A stretch of DNA of 64,000 nucleotides from Pseudomonas cedrina subsp. cedrina (GCF_001983175.1 NZ_MNPW01000009.1:62001-126000), one strand, 5' to 3'; positions 16,813 through 26,287 are shown, counted from the stretch's first letter. Notes: generated by a model not told the origin, from the sequence alone. A program made the numbers and translations.

Positions 16813-18306
16813 ATGGCAGAATCGTCTATGGTTTTTGACTGGACCAGTATTGCCCTGGGCCTCGCTGGCGCTGCCGTGCCTTTATTGGTCGTGTGCTGGC
16901 AACTCCAGCGACGACTGACCGCGCGCATGACCGGCTGGGAACTGCTTGAAGAGCGCCTCGCCACCGCGCTGTTGGCCCAGGAAGGCCTCGCCGCGCAGTT
17001 GGATGCCAGCCGCGATGAGATCAGTGACCTGAGCCACGCCAATGCGGCCAAGCAAGCTGACCTGGCTGCCGTGCGCCGCGAAGTCGAATTGCTGCAGATC
17101 GACCGCGACAATGCCCGCGACGCCGCCCACGCCTGGAACCTCGACCGCAGTGCCAAGGAGACTGAGCTGCGCCGCCTCGATGCGTTGTCGGCGGCCTTGC
17201 GCGCCGAACTGCGTGAGCAGCAGGAGAGCCATCAACAACGCCTCGCCGACCTGCAGGGCTCGCGGGATGAGCTGCGTGCACAGTTCGCCGAATTGGCCGG
17301 CAAGATTTTCGATGAGCGCGAGCAGCGCTTCGCCGAAACCAGCCAGGAACGCCTGGGCCAGTTGCTCGACCCGTTGAAGGAGCGCATCCAGTCGTTTGAA
17401 AAACGCGTGGAAGAAAGCTACCAGAACGAGGCGCGCGAGCGTTTTTCCTTGGCCAAGGAGCTGGAACGCCTGCAGCAACTGAACCTGCGCCTGTCAGACG
17501 AGGCCACCAACTTGACCCGTGCCCTCAAGGGTCAGAAAACCCAAGGCAACTGGGGCGAGCTGATCCTGGAGCGGGTGCTGGAGCACGCAGGCCTGGAAAA
17601 GGGCCGCGAGTACCAGACCCAGGTCAGCCTCAAGGGGCCGGATGGCGAGCGTTTCCAGCCGGACGTGTTGATCATGTTGCCCGGCGACAAGCAGGTGGTG
17701 GTGGACTCCAAGGTCAGCCTTACCGCTTATCAACAGTACGTGGCGGCGGACGACGAAGTGATTGGCCAGGCAGCGCTGAAACAGCATGTACTGTCGCTGC
17801 GTAATCACGTCAAAGGCCTGGCCGGCAAGGATTACAAACGCCTGGAAGGTCTGCACAGCCTGGATTTCGTGTTGCTGTTCGTGCCGATCGAAGCGGCGTT
17901 TTCCGCCGCGTTGCAGGCTGAACCGAACCTGTTCCAGGAAGCGTTCGACCGCCATATCGTGATCGTCAGCCCGACCACTTTGCTCGCCACCCTGCGGGTG
18001 ATCGACAGCCTGTGGAAGCAAGAGCGCCAGAGCCAGAACGCCCGGGAAATTGCCGAACGCGCCGGTTGGCTGTACGACAAGTTCGTGCTGTTTATCCAGG
18101 ACCTGGATGAAGTGGGTAATCGTTTGCAACAGTTGGATAAGGCTTACAGCGCGGCGCGAAACAAGCTGACAGATGGGCGCGGAAACCTGGTCAGCCGGAC
18201 CGAGCAATTGCGGCTGCTCGGTGCTCGGGCGAGTAAAAGTTTGCCGGCGGATCTGTTGGAGCGGGCGATGACCGATTCCGATGGCGTAGCCCACCTGCCT
18301 GAATAG
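16813..18306 (+). CDS. rmuC: DNA recombination protein RmuC
   Basis: This 497-aa protein has an N-terminal membrane segment (IALGLAGAAVPLLVVCW), a long coiled coil (about residues 30-230) and the RmuC nuclease-like domain: QGNWGELILERVLEHAGL, PDVLIMLPGDKQVVVDSKVSLTAY (given in part) and IVSPTTLLATLRVI. RmuC limits DNA inversions at short inverted repeats, notable in a window so rich in them. An internal ATG at 16828 is an alternative start; neither has a strong ribosome binding site. A composite REP region follows. Confidence 0.93.
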   Translation: MAESSMVFDWTSIALGLAGAAVPLLVVCWQLQRRLTARMTGWELLEERLATALLAQEGLAAQLDASRDEISDLSHANAAKQADLAAVRREVELLQIDRDNARDAAHAWNLDRSAKETELRRLDALSAALRAELREQQESHQQRLADLQGSRDELRAQFAELAGKIFDEREQRFAETSQERLGQLLDPLKERIQSFEKRVEESYQNEARERFSLAKELERLQQLNLRLSDEATNLTRALKGQKTQGNWGELILERVLEHAGLEKGREYQTQVSLKGPDGERFQPDVLIMLPGDKQVVVDSKVSLTAYQQYVAADDEVIGQAALKQHVLSLRNHVKGLAGKDYKRLEGLHSLDFVLLFVPIEAAFSAALQAEPNLFQEAFDRHIVIVSPTTLLATLRVIDSLWKQERQSQNAREIAERAGWLYDKFVLFIQDLDEVGNRLQQLDKAYSAARNKLTDGRGNLVSRTEQLRLLGARASKSLPADLLERAMTDSDGVAHLPE

Positions 18307-18353
18307 AATGCGGTCCTGTGGGAGCTGGCTTGCCTGCGATAGCAAGGGCGCAG

Positions 18354-18548
18354 CATAGGTATCTACACAACCTTCAAAGGCTGACAAATCTCCCTGTAGT
18401 GAGCGGGCTTGTCCCGCGCTGGGTGGCGAAGCCGCCCCCAATAAAGACACCGCGCAGTTTCAGATAACGCAATTCGCCTGGTTTGGGGCCGCTTCGCAGC
18501 CCAGCGCGGGACAAGCCCGCTCACTACAAAAATGTGTAGATACCTATG
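18354..18548. mobile_element. MITE-like element with 16-bp terminal inverted repeats
   Basis: Perfect termini CATAGGTATCTACACA (18354-18369) and TGTGTAGATACCTATG (18533-18548) bracket a different REP class. The left end (18358-18385) matches the right end of the element at 61698-62255 in 26 of 28 positions. No coding capacity is present. Confidence 0.6.
18395..18528. repeat. Second-class REP pair (GTAGTGAGCGGGCTTG type)
   Basis: Inverted arms TGTAGTGAGCGGGCTTGTCC and GGACAAGCCCGCTCACTACA, each followed inward by CGCGCTGGG and GCGAAGC blocks. A related copy lies at 55590-55739. Confidence 0.85.
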
Positions 18549-18596
18549 CCTATCGCAGACAAGCCAGCGCCCACCTGTTGACCGATCAGGGCCTGG

Positions 18597-21500
18597 TTAC
18601 AACGGCAAATGCCGACTCAACAACGCCCGCAACGCCGCAGGCTTCACCGGCTTGGCCAGGTAATCCAACCCCGCCGCATGCACCTGCGCCACCGTCTCTG
18701 GGCGGCCGTCGGCGCTGATGACCACGCCGGGAATCGGCTCGGCCAATTGCGCGCGCAGCCACCCCATCAGTTCAGTACCGGTTTCTCCATGATCCAGGTG
18801 GTAGTCCACCAGCGCCAGTTGCGGGCGCATGCCTTCGGCCAGCAGCGCCGCGCATTGCGCCTGGTCGGTGGCGGTCCATACTTCACAGCCCCAGCGCGTC
18901 AACAGGCTGCGCATGCCGATCAGGATGCTCTCTTCGTTATCCACACACAGCACCTGTGCGCCGCTCAACGGCAAACCGGTTTCCTGGGGAGGCTTGAGCG
19001 CCGGGCTGGCCTGGCTGCGCGCCAGCGGCACGCGCACGCTGAATACGCTGCCCTTGCCCGGCCATGAGCGCACGCTCAACCGGTGGCCCAGCACGCGGCA
19101 CAGGCCATCGGCGATCGCCAGGCCAAGTCCCAGGCCTTTCTCCGCGCGGGTCTGGTGGCTGTCCAGGCGCTTGAATTCTTCGAAGATCACCTTTTGTTTA
19201 TCCAGCGGGATGCCCGGGCCACGGTCCCACACTTCCAGGCACAGTTCGCCCTTGCGTCGGCGTACGCCAAGCAGCACCGGGCCGTCGGCGTAACGGAAGG
19301 CGTTGGTGAGAAAATTTTGCAGGATCCGCCGCAGCAACTTGATGTCGCTGTCGATACGCAGCCGACTGCCGCGCAAACGGAAGCGCAGACCTTGCTCTTG
19401 GGCCAGCGCCTTGAACTCCGCGCCCAAGGTGTCGAACAGTTCGTTGAGCATAAACGGCTGGCGCTGCGGATTGATCTTGCCGTTTTCCAGGCGCGAAATA
19501 TCCAGCAAATCGCTGATCAAGTCTTCGGCGGAGCGCAGCGAACTGTCCAGGTGTTGCACCAGTTGCCGGGCTTCGCTGGACAGACCATCGTTCTGATGGG
19601 AGAGGGCGGCGGAGAACAGGCGCGCGGCGTTCAGCGGCTGCATCAAGTCATGGCTGACCGCCGCCAGGAAGCGTGTTTTCGACTGGCTGGCGGACTCGGC
19701 CACACCCTTGGCATCGGTAAGCGCCACGTTGAGCTGCGACAGTTCATGGGTGCGCTCGGTGACCCGTTGCTCCAGGCCTTCGTTGGCCTCGGTAAGTGCC
19801 TTCTCGGCTTCGCGGAACGCGGTAATGTCAGTGAAGCTCATGACGAAACCGCCGCCGGGCATCGGGTTGCCGATCAGCTCGATCACCCGTCCATTGGGGA
19901 ACAGACGCTCGGAGGTGTGCGCACGGCCCTGGCGCATCCAATGCAGCCGTCGCGCCACGTGCACCTCGGCCTCGCCCGGCCCGCACAGCCCGCGTTCGGC
20001 GTTGTAGCGGATAATGTCGGCAATCGGCCGGCCTACACTGATCAGCCCCTCCGGGTAATTGAACAGCTCCAGGTAGCGCCGGTTCCAGGCCACCAGCTTG
20101 AGCGACTGGTCGACCACGCTGATGCCCTGGGTGATGTTCTCGATGGCGCCTTGCAATAGCGCGCGATTGAACTGGAGCACTTCCGACGCTTCGTCGGCGA
20201 TGCGTACGACATCCTCCAGCTGCATTTCCCGCCCTTCGATGGCGGCTTTCACCACGGCTCGGGTCGACGACGCGCCAAGTACACCGGCCAGCAAGCGTTC
20301 GGTGTGGGCGATCCAATCGTTGTCGGCATTCTGGTTGGGGTTGAAGCCTTTGCCCTGGCGATAGGCGAAGCGGATAAAGCTCTGCTGGGCGCGCTCTTCG
20401 CCGACAAACCGCGCGGCCAGGCTGAGCAGGTCGCTGATCTGCACCGAGAGCATCGAGCGGGCGCTGGCGCGCTGGCTGATTTCCTGGCCGATAAAACGCC
20501 CGGCCTGCCAGTGCTCGGACACCCGCGTGCGCGAGAACATCGACACCCAGACAAACAGCGTGAAGTTACCGGCCAGGGAAAACACGGTGCCCAGGGTCAA
20601 CGAGGTGACGGACAAACCGAATGGGTGGGAATGCAACCACGTCAGGCCTGGGAAAAGGCTGAGGGACCAGCCCAGGCTTTTCGCCGTGACCGGTAGGACG
20701 AGGGTGTAGAACCATAGAAAGGTGCCTGCCGCCAGCCCGGCGAACACGCCGCGTCGGTTCGCCTGTTTCCAATACAACGCGCCGAGCATTGCCGGTGCCA
20801 GTTGGGTTACGGCGGCGAAGGCGATCTGGCCGATGGTCGCCAGGCTGGCGGTGGAGCCGAGCAATCGATAGCTCACGTAGGCCAGCAACAGAATGATCAC
20901 GATACTGACCCGCCGCACCGAAAGCATCCAGTGGCGGAACACTTCGAACGGGCGCTCGGCGCTGGAGCGACGCAGCAGCCAGGGCAGCAACATGTCGTTG
21001 GAGACCATGGTCGACAAGGCAATGCTCGCCACGATCACCATGCCGGTGGCCGCCGAAGCGCCGCCGATGAACGCCAGTACCGCCAGGGCCGGGTGGGCTT
21101 CAGCCATCGGCAGGCTGATCACGTAGGAATCCGGCAGTACCGAGCTGGGCAGCATCATCTTGCCGCCCAAGGCGATCGGTACTACAAACAGGGCGGCAAG
21201 AATCAGATACGCGGGGAACACCCATTTAGCCAGGCGCAGATCCTGGGGGTCAATGTTCTCCACGACCGTGACATGAAACTGGCGAGGCAGGCAGATGATC
21301 GCCATCATGGCCACGCCGGTCTGCACCACCATCGAGGGCCAGTTGACGGTCTCTTTCCAGTATTCCTCCAGGCGTGGCGCCAGCATGGCCTGGCTGAACA
21401 GGTCACCGAAACCGTCGTACAAGCCGTAGGTCACAAACGCGCCGACGGCCAGAAAGGCAAACAGCTTGACCAGCGACTCAAACGCAATCGCCAGCACCAT

Positions 21501-22067
21501 GCCACGATGGTGCTCCGTGGCGTCGAGGTTGCGCGTGCCAAAGACGATGGTGAACAGCGCCAGCACCAGTGACACGATCAAGGCCGTGTCCTGCGCGCGG
21601 GTGCCCGTGGTGTCGGCGCCGGCGCCGATCAGCAGGTTGACCCCCAACACGATGCCTTTGAGTTGCAGGGCAATATAAGGCAGCACGCCCACCAGGCAGA
21701 TCAGCGCGACCACCACGGCCAGGGACTGGGATTTACCGTAGCGCGCGGCGATGAAGTCGGCGATGGAGGTGATATTTTCCTGCTTGCTGATCAGGATCAT
21801 CTTCTGCAGCACCCAGGGCGCCAACACCAGCAGCAGCACCGGTCCCAGGTAGATCGGTAAAAAAGCCCACAACTGTTCGGCGGCCTGGCCTACCGCGCCG
21901 AAAAACGTCCAACTGGTGCAGTAGACAGCCAGCGAAAGGCTGTACACCCAGGCACGCATGCGCGGCGGCAATGGCGCGCGGCGGCGGTCACCGTAGAAGG
22001 CGATGGCAAACATAATGGCCATATAGGCCAGGGCAACGGCGGCAATCAGCCCGCTGGACAGCGTCAT
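18597..22067 (-). CDS. Hybrid sensor histidine kinase with N-terminal SLC5 (sodium:solute symporter) domain
   Basis: This 1156-aa protein begins with about 13 membrane helices of the SLC5/PutP family (start TLSSGLIAAVALAYMAIMF; CTSWTFFGAVG; QENITSIADFIAARYGK), then a linker, a PAS domain (ISVVDQSLKLVAWNRRYLELF), a coiled coil, HisKA with SHDLMQPLN (His806), HATPase (LKLLRRILQNFLTNAFRY; GLGLGLAI) and a receiver domain with Asp1088 (LALVDYHLD). This layout matches MxtR/CrbS kinases, which control acetate use through a separate LuxR-type regulator; CbrA lacks the receiver. The partner is not nearby. ATG 22067, behind GGAG, is chosen over one five codons upstream. Confidence 0.9.
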   Translation of the reverse strand: MTLSSGLIAAVALAYMAIMFAIAFYGDRRRAPLPPRMRAWVYSLSLAVYCTSWTFFGAVGQAAEQLWAFLPIYLGPVLLLVLAPWVLQKMILISKQENITSIADFIAARYGKSQSLAVVVALICLVGVLPYIALQLKGIVLGVNLLIGAGADTTGTRAQDTALIVSLVLALFTIVFGTRNLDATEHHRGMVLAIAFESLVKLFAFLAVGAFVTYGLYDGFGDLFSQAMLAPRLEEYWKETVNWPSMVVQTGVAMMAIICLPRQFHVTVVENIDPQDLRLAKWVFPAYLILAALFVVPIALGGKMMLPSSVLPDSYVISLPMAEAHPALAVLAFIGGASAATGMVIVASIALSTMVSNDMLLPWLLRRSSAERPFEVFRHWMLSVRRVSIVIILLLAYVSYRLLGSTASLATIGQIAFAAVTQLAPAMLGALYWKQANRRGVFAGLAAGTFLWFYTLVLPVTAKSLGWSLSLFPGLTWLHSHPFGLSVTSLTLGTVFSLAGNFTLFVWVSMFSRTRVSEHWQAGRFIGQEISQRASARSMLSVQISDLLSLAARFVGEERAQQSFIRFAYRQGKGFNPNQNADNDWIAHTERLLAGVLGASSTRAVVKAAIEGREMQLEDVVRIADEASEVLQFNRALLQGAIENITQGISVVDQSLKLVAWNRRYLELFNYPEGLISVGRPIADIIRYNAERGLCGPGEAEVHVARRLHWMRQGRAHTSERLFPNGRVIELIGNPMPGGGFVMSFTDITAFREAEKALTEANEGLEQRVTERTHELSQLNVALTDAKGVAESASQSKTRFLAAVSHDLMQPLNAARLFSAALSHQNDGLSSEARQLVQHLDSSLRSAEDLISDLLDISRLENGKINPQRQPFMLNELFDTLGAEFKALAQEQGLRFRLRGSRLRIDSDIKLLRRILQNFLTNAFRYADGPVLLGVRRRKGELCLEVWDRGPGIPLDKQKVIFEEFKRLDSHQTRAEKGLGLGLAIADGLCRVLGHRLSVRSWPGKGSVFSVRVPLARSQASPALKPPQETGLPLSGAQVLCVDNEESILIGMRSLLTRWGCEVWTATDQAQCAALLAEGMRPQLALVDYHLDHGETGTELMGWLRAQLAEPIPGVVISADGRPETVAQVHAAGLDYLAKPVKPAALRALLSRHLPL

Positions 22068-22185
22068 GGTAACTCCGAGCATAAGAACACCCGGGCATTC
22101 CGGGCCCGGTCGGACAGTCTCGCATGATGCCTGGGGTTAGTCAGTGTCGACCAAGGTCGCGTGGGATTTAATGTCGCAGGCGCGC

Positions 22186-22569
22186 CTAGCGGGGTGGCAG
22201 GGTTTTCTGGCGCAGGATATAAACAGTCACCAGTACCGCACTGGTCAGCATGAACACCCGTGCCCACGGCAGCGGCACCAGGTAACAGGAAAAACCGATG
22301 CTCAGCCACATCAGGCCGATTGCGTAGACCTTGCCCTTGAGCGGGATGCCGTTGCCGTCCAGATAATCTCGGATCCACGGCCCCAGTCGCGGGTGTTCCA
22401 CCAGCCAGTGGTAGAAGCGCGGGGAGCTGCGGGCGAAGCAGGCGGCGGCGAGCAACAGGAAGGGCGTGGTCGGCAACACCGGCAGGAAAATGCCGATCAC
22501 ACCCAGCGCTACGCTGAGCCAGCCAATGGCCAGCAGCGCGTAACGCAGGAGCGGTGAGCGATTGCCCAT
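22186..22569 (-). CDS. YbaN-family (DUF454) inner membrane protein
   Basis: This 127-aa protein has three to four hydrophobic segments and the DUF454 signature GVIGIFLPVLPTTPFLLLAA followed by FARSSPRFYHWLVEHPRLGPWI. Members are small inner membrane proteins of unknown function. The ATG at 22569 was chosen; an in-frame TTG five codons earlier is possible. The next gene ends 20 nt upstream on the same strand, so they may be co-transcribed. Confidence 0.88.
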   Translation of the reverse strand: MGNRSPLLRYALLAIGWLSVALGVIGIFLPVLPTTPFLLLAAACFARSSPRFYHWLVEHPRLGPWIRDYLDGNGIPLKGKVYAIGLMWLSIGFSCYLVPLPWARVFMLTSAVLVTVYILRQKTLPPR

Positions 22570-22589
22570 GGGTCTCACGGGCAAGCGGC

Positions 22590-23177
22590 TCAGTGGTGAC
22601 GTGGCTTGAGGATCGCCGGTTTTTCGTCAGGGGCGTTGCACAGCAGGTACAGAGCGGTGAGGGCTTCCGGGATCTGTACGATCATGTCGTCCATCAGGTT
22701 GGCGTCGGCGGCGATGTCGGAGAACTCTGCTTCTTCTTCGAACAGGCCCGAACCGACCATGATCGGCAGCAGCATCTCGCTGACTTCTTCTTCGGCGGAT
22801 TCGAACCAGGCGGCTTCGCGCAGGAACACGCCTTCCATGAAACCGATGCACCAGCCGCGCAGGTCGGAATCGTCCGGGTCTTCGCCCAGGTCCAGCTCGC
22901 ACGGCAGCTCGAATTCCTCGTCGGACGCCAGTTGGCGACCGATGTGGGCCTTGAGGGCCAGCAGGGTCGATTCGATTTCTTCGCGGTGCGCGTCGTCGGT
23001 GTAGTGAGGCTCTTCGGCGAACAGCGCGTCGATCCATTCGCGGTCGGGCACGACCTCGGAGCAGATCGACAGGGCGGTCAGGTAGCCGTGGGCGGCCACA
23101 TAGTCCAGCGCCTCGTCATGCAGCTCATCGGCGTCGAGGAAGGCTTGCAGGCGGGTTAGTTGCTCAGCGAAGGACAT
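22590..23177 (-). CDS. UPF0149 / YecA-family protein
   Basis: This 195-aa acidic protein begins MSFAEQLTRLQAFLDADEL and carries WCIGFMEGVFLREAAWF, the conserved core of the YecA/YgfB (UPF0149) family. It is strongly helical and soluble, with an acidic middle (LGEDPDDSDLR). It lacks the SEC-C zinc motif found at the end of some YecA proteins, ending instead ILKPRHH. The start at 23177 follows AAGGTAG; the longer frame upstream runs into the recQ leader. Confidence 0.85.
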   Translation of the reverse strand: MSFAEQLTRLQAFLDADELHDEALDYVAAHGYLTALSICSEVVPDREWIDALFAEEPHYTDDAHREEIESTLLALKAHIGRQLASDEEFELPCELDLGEDPDDSDLRGWCIGFMEGVFLREAAWFESAEEEVSEMLLPIMVGSGLFEEEAEFSDIAADANLMDDMIVQIPEALTALYLLCNAPDEKPAILKPRHH

Positions 23178-23453
23178 TGAAGGACTACCTTGGAAATAAA
23201 CGATGCTGAATTCTAGGCCTTCTTGAGCGCCCAGGCCAGCCGCCATGCAGATTTGCCAGGTTTTAGAGACGGGCTGCAATTCGTCAGCGGCGCCCTCTGC
23301 CGGATGACGCTCGGGTATACTGCCGCGTTTTGTGATGCCCTTGCAGGCCAAGCGCCAGTCCGGGAAAAATTCGCTTACGGATTATTTTTCCTGAAACCGT
23401 GTTTTTTCGACCAGCCTGTACAGAGCAATTGCGGCACTATTTTGGAGTTATAC

Positions 23454-25580
23454 ATGCTCGAGCAGGCACAACGCGTCCTCAAGGACATCTTCGGCTACGA
23501 CAGTTTTCGTGGCCGCCAGGGTGCGATCATTGAGCGCGTGGCCAGTGGCGGTGACGCGCTGGTCCTGATGCCTACCGGCGGCGGCAAATCGTTGTGCTTC
23601 CAGGTGCCGGCGCTGTTGCGCAATGGCTTGGCCGTGGTGGTGTCGCCGCTCATCGCGTTGATGGACGATCAGGTGGCCACCCTGGAAGAACTGGGCGTGG
23701 CCGCCGCCGCCTTGAACTCCACCCTCAGCGCCGAGCAGCAGCGCGACCTGGCGGCGCGGATCAAGCGCGGTGAAGTGAAGATGCTTTACCTCGCCCCGGA
23801 GCGCCTGGTGCAGCCGCGCATGCTGGCGTTCCTGCAAAGCCTGGAAATCGCGCTGTTCGCCATCGACGAAGCCCACTGCGTGTCGCAATGGGGGCATGAT
23901 TTCCGCCGCGAATACCTGCAGCTCGGCCAATTGGCGGAGCTGTTTCCCGATGTGCCGCGCATCGCCCTGACCGCCACCGCCGACAAGCGTACCCGCGAAG
24001 AAATCGTCGAGCGCCTGCACCTGCAGAACGCCGAGCGGTTCCTGTCGAGCTTTGACCGGCCGAACATTTTCTACCGGATCGTGCCCAAGGAGCAGCCGCG
24101 CAAGCAGTTGCTCGCATTCCTCTCCGAGCGGCGCAGCGATGCGGGCATCGTCTATTGCCTGTCGCGCAAGAAGGTTGATGAAGTCGCCGCGTTCCTCTGC
24201 GAACAAGGCTACCCGGCGCTGCCCTATCACGCCGGATTGCCCAACGAGACGCGCTCGGCTCACCAGAAGCGCTTTCTCAACGAAGAAGGCCTGATCATGG
24301 TGGCCACCATCGCGTTCGGCATGGGCATCGATAAATCCAACGTACGCTTCGTGGCCCACATGGATCTGCCCAAGTCCCTTGAGGCCTACTACCAGGAAAC
24401 CGGTCGCGCCGGCCGTGACGGCCTGCCGGCCGATGCGTGGATGGTCTACGGCCTGCAAGACGTGGTGATGCTCAAGCAGATGCTGCAGAACTCCGAAGGC
24501 GACGAGCGACATAAGCGCCTGGAGCAGCACAAGCTCGACGCGATGCTGTCGCTGTGCGAGGAGACCCGCTGCCGTCGCCAGACCTTGCTGGCGTACTTCG
24601 ACGAAGACATGCCCGAGCCATGCGGCCATTGCGACAACTGCATTGACGGCGTGCAGACCTGGGACGCCACCGAGCCTGCGCGTCAGGGCTTGTCGGCCAT
24701 TTACCGCACCGGCCAGCGTTATGGCGTGGGGCATCTGGTAGACGTGCTGCTGGGCAAGGACAACGAGAAGGTCCGCAGCTTCGGCCACGAGAAGCTCTCG
24801 GTGTACGGTGTCGGTAAAGCCCGCGCCGAAGGCGAGTGGCGCTCGTTGTTCCGGCAGATGGTGGCGCGCGGCCTGGTGGATATCGACATCGAAGGGTATG
24901 GCGGCCTGCGCCTGAATGACAGTTGCCGGCCGTTGCTCAAGGGCGAGGTCACCCTGGAGCTGCGCCGCGACCTCAAGCCGCAGACCACCGCCAAGAGCAG
25001 CACCAGCCAGGCCAGCCAGCTTGTCCGGGGAGAGGAGCGCGAGCAGTGGGAAGCCTTGCGCACCCTGCGCCGCAAATTGGCGCAGGAACACAGCGTGCCG
25101 CCCTACGTTATTTTCCCGGACTCCACCTTGCTGGAAATGTTGCGCGAGCAACCCACCAGCATGGCCGAGATGGCGCGGGTCAGCGGCGTGGGCGCGCGCA
25201 AGCTGGAGCGTTACGGGCAGGCCTTCCTCGAAGTGCTCGGCGGCCAGGCCGAAGCGCCGAAGGAAGTCGCCGACATACGCCACGAACTGATCAGCCTGGC
25301 ACGCGCCGGCATGACGCCGATCCAGATCGCCGGCCAGCTGCAATGCTCGGAGAAAAACGTCTACACCCTGCTCGCCGAATCCATTGGCAAGCAGCAGTTG
25401 TCATTGGAGCAGGCCCTTGATTTGCCGGAGGATCTGCTCGGCGAGATCCAGGACGCGTTCCTTGACGGAGAGGGCGAATTGCCACCGGTTGCGGAGATTG
25501 CACCGCTGTTTACCGGGCGTGTTCCTGAAGGTGTCTTGTACTGCGTGCGGGCCGCCTTGCAGTCGGAATTCGAAATTTAG
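23454..25580 (+). CDS. recQ: ATP-dependent DNA helicase RecQ
   Basis: This 708-aa superfamily 2 helicase has motif I MPTGGGKSLCFQ, motif II FAIDEAHCVSQWGHDFR, motif VI YYQETGRAGRDGLPA, the RQC zinc site (CEETRCRR...CGHCDNC) and a C-terminal HRDC domain (LRRKLAQEHSVPPYVIFPD). It unwinds DNA 3' to 5' in recombination and fork repair. The extra C-terminal 90 or so residues after HRDC (GMTPIQIAGQL onward) form a helix-turn-helix-like tail. ATG 23454 follows GGAG; the longer upstream frame overlaps the divergent YecA-family gene and is rejected. Confidence 0.95.
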   Translation: MLEQAQRVLKDIFGYDSFRGRQGAIIERVASGGDALVLMPTGGGKSLCFQVPALLRNGLAVVVSPLIALMDDQVATLEELGVAAAALNSTLSAEQQRDLAARIKRGEVKMLYLAPERLVQPRMLAFLQSLEIALFAIDEAHCVSQWGHDFRREYLQLGQLAELFPDVPRIALTATADKRTREEIVERLHLQNAERFLSSFDRPNIFYRIVPKEQPRKQLLAFLSERRSDAGIVYCLSRKKVDEVAAFLCEQGYPALPYHAGLPNETRSAHQKRFLNEEGLIMVATIAFGMGIDKSNVRFVAHMDLPKSLEAYYQETGRAGRDGLPADAWMVYGLQDVVMLKQMLQNSEGDERHKRLEQHKLDAMLSLCEETRCRRQTLLAYFDEDMPEPCGHCDNCIDGVQTWDATEPARQGLSAIYRTGQRYGVGHLVDVLLGKDNEKVRSFGHEKLSVYGVGKARAEGEWRSLFRQMVARGLVDIDIEGYGGLRLNDSCRPLLKGEVTLELRRDLKPQTTAKSSTSQASQLVRGEEREQWEALRTLRRKLAQEHSVPPYVIFPDSTLLEMLREQPTSMAEMARVSGVGARKLERYGQAFLEVLGGQAEAPKEVADIRHELISLARAGMTPIQIAGQLQCSEKNVYTLLAESIGKQQLSLEQALDLPEDLLGEIQDAFLDGEGELPPVAEIAPLFTGRVPEGVLYCVRAALQSEFEI

Positions 25581-25646
25581 TGCGCCAATTACGACAATGT
25601 AACAGATCAGTACATAGCACCTCTTGCCTAGCGGCAACGCTCATGC

Positions 25647-25665
25647 TTAGCTGACTAATAATTAG
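25647..25665. promoter_or_regulatory. Overlapping small inverted repeats, possible MarR-type operator
   Basis: TTAG-CTGA-CTAA and CTAATAATTAG overlap 37-55 nt before the following MarR gene. Autoregulation is plausible but rests on position alone. Confidence 0.35.
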
Positions 25666-25701
25666 CCAAACTTTATTTTCAGTCTAAAACAAGAGTTTTT
25701 T

Positions 25702-26136
25702 ATGCCGTTAACCGATCAACACCGATTTGGCATGCAGTTGGCGCAGATGTCCCGTGGTTGGCGTGCCGAGCTGGATCGCCGTCTGGCGGGGCTGGGCCTG
25801 TCCCAGGCACGCTGGCTGGTACTGCTGCACCTTGCGCGTTTCGAAGAAGCGCCCACTCAGCGTGAGCTGGCGCAGAGCGTTGGCGTCGAAGGGCCGACAC
25901 TGGCCCGTCTGCTGGACAGCCTCGAAGGCCAAGGCCTGGTGCAACGCCAGGCGGTGGTCGAAGACCGTCGTGCCAAGCGCATCCTGTTGTGTGACACCGC
26001 CCGGCCGTTGATCGAACAGATCGAAACCATCGCCACTGAGCTGCGGCATGAGCTGTTTGAGGGCGTGAACGAAGCCGATTTGAGCGTGTGCATGCGCGTG
26101 CACGGGCGCATCCTGGCGAACCTGGAAAAGTCCTGA
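25702..26136 (+). CDS. MarR/SlyA-family transcriptional regulator
   Basis: This 144-aa protein has the winged-helix layout of MarR/SlyA: dimerisation helix AQMSRGWRAELDRRL, LSQARWLVLLHLARF, recognition helix region QRELAQSVGVEGPTLARLLDSL near residues 53-74, and wing EDRRAKRILLCD. The hydrophobic start and SlyA-like spacing favour SlyA. Neighbouring recQ and plpD give no clear target. Confidence 0.85.
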   Translation: MPLTDQHRFGMQLAQMSRGWRAELDRRLAGLGLSQARWLVLLHLARFEEAPTQRELAQSVGVEGPTLARLLDSLEGQGLVQRQAVVEDRRAKRILLCDTARPLIEQIETIATELRHELFEGVNEADLSVCMRVHGRILANLEKS

Positions 26137-26139
26137 CCG

Positions 26140-26162
26140 GTGGGAGCTGGCTTGCCTGCGAT
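26140..26162. repeat. Truncated single REP arm
   Basis: GTGGGAGCTGGCTTGCCTGC is present without its partner arm; the sequence passes directly into the next repeat. Confidence 0.75.
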
Positions 26163-26287
26163 GATCGTTCCCACACTCCGCGTGGGAATGCATCCCGTGA
26201 CGCTCTGCGTCACCTGTAGGCATTGAGTTGTTGGGCGGGACGCGGAGCGTCCCAGGTGGCATTCCCACGCGGAGCGTGGGAACGATC
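26163..26287. repeat. Long inverted repeat (GATCGTTCCCAC type)
   Basis: A 125-bp imperfect palindrome: ends GATCGTTCCCAC and GTGGGAACGATC, with inner paired blocks CTCCGCGTGGGAATG / CATTCCCACGCGGAG and a GACGC-rich centre. It lies between the convergent MarR and plpD genes and could act as a bidirectional terminator. Confidence 0.8.

Larger units (their letters stand above)
18317..18574. repeat. REP pair split by a nested element
   Basis: The outer arms TGTGGGAGCTGGCTTGCCTG (from 18317) and the degenerate CGCAGACAAGCCAGCGCCCA (to 18574) form a normal REP pair whose loop contains the 195-bp element at 18354-18548. It fills the convergent gap between rmuC and the sensor kinase. Confidence 0.85.
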
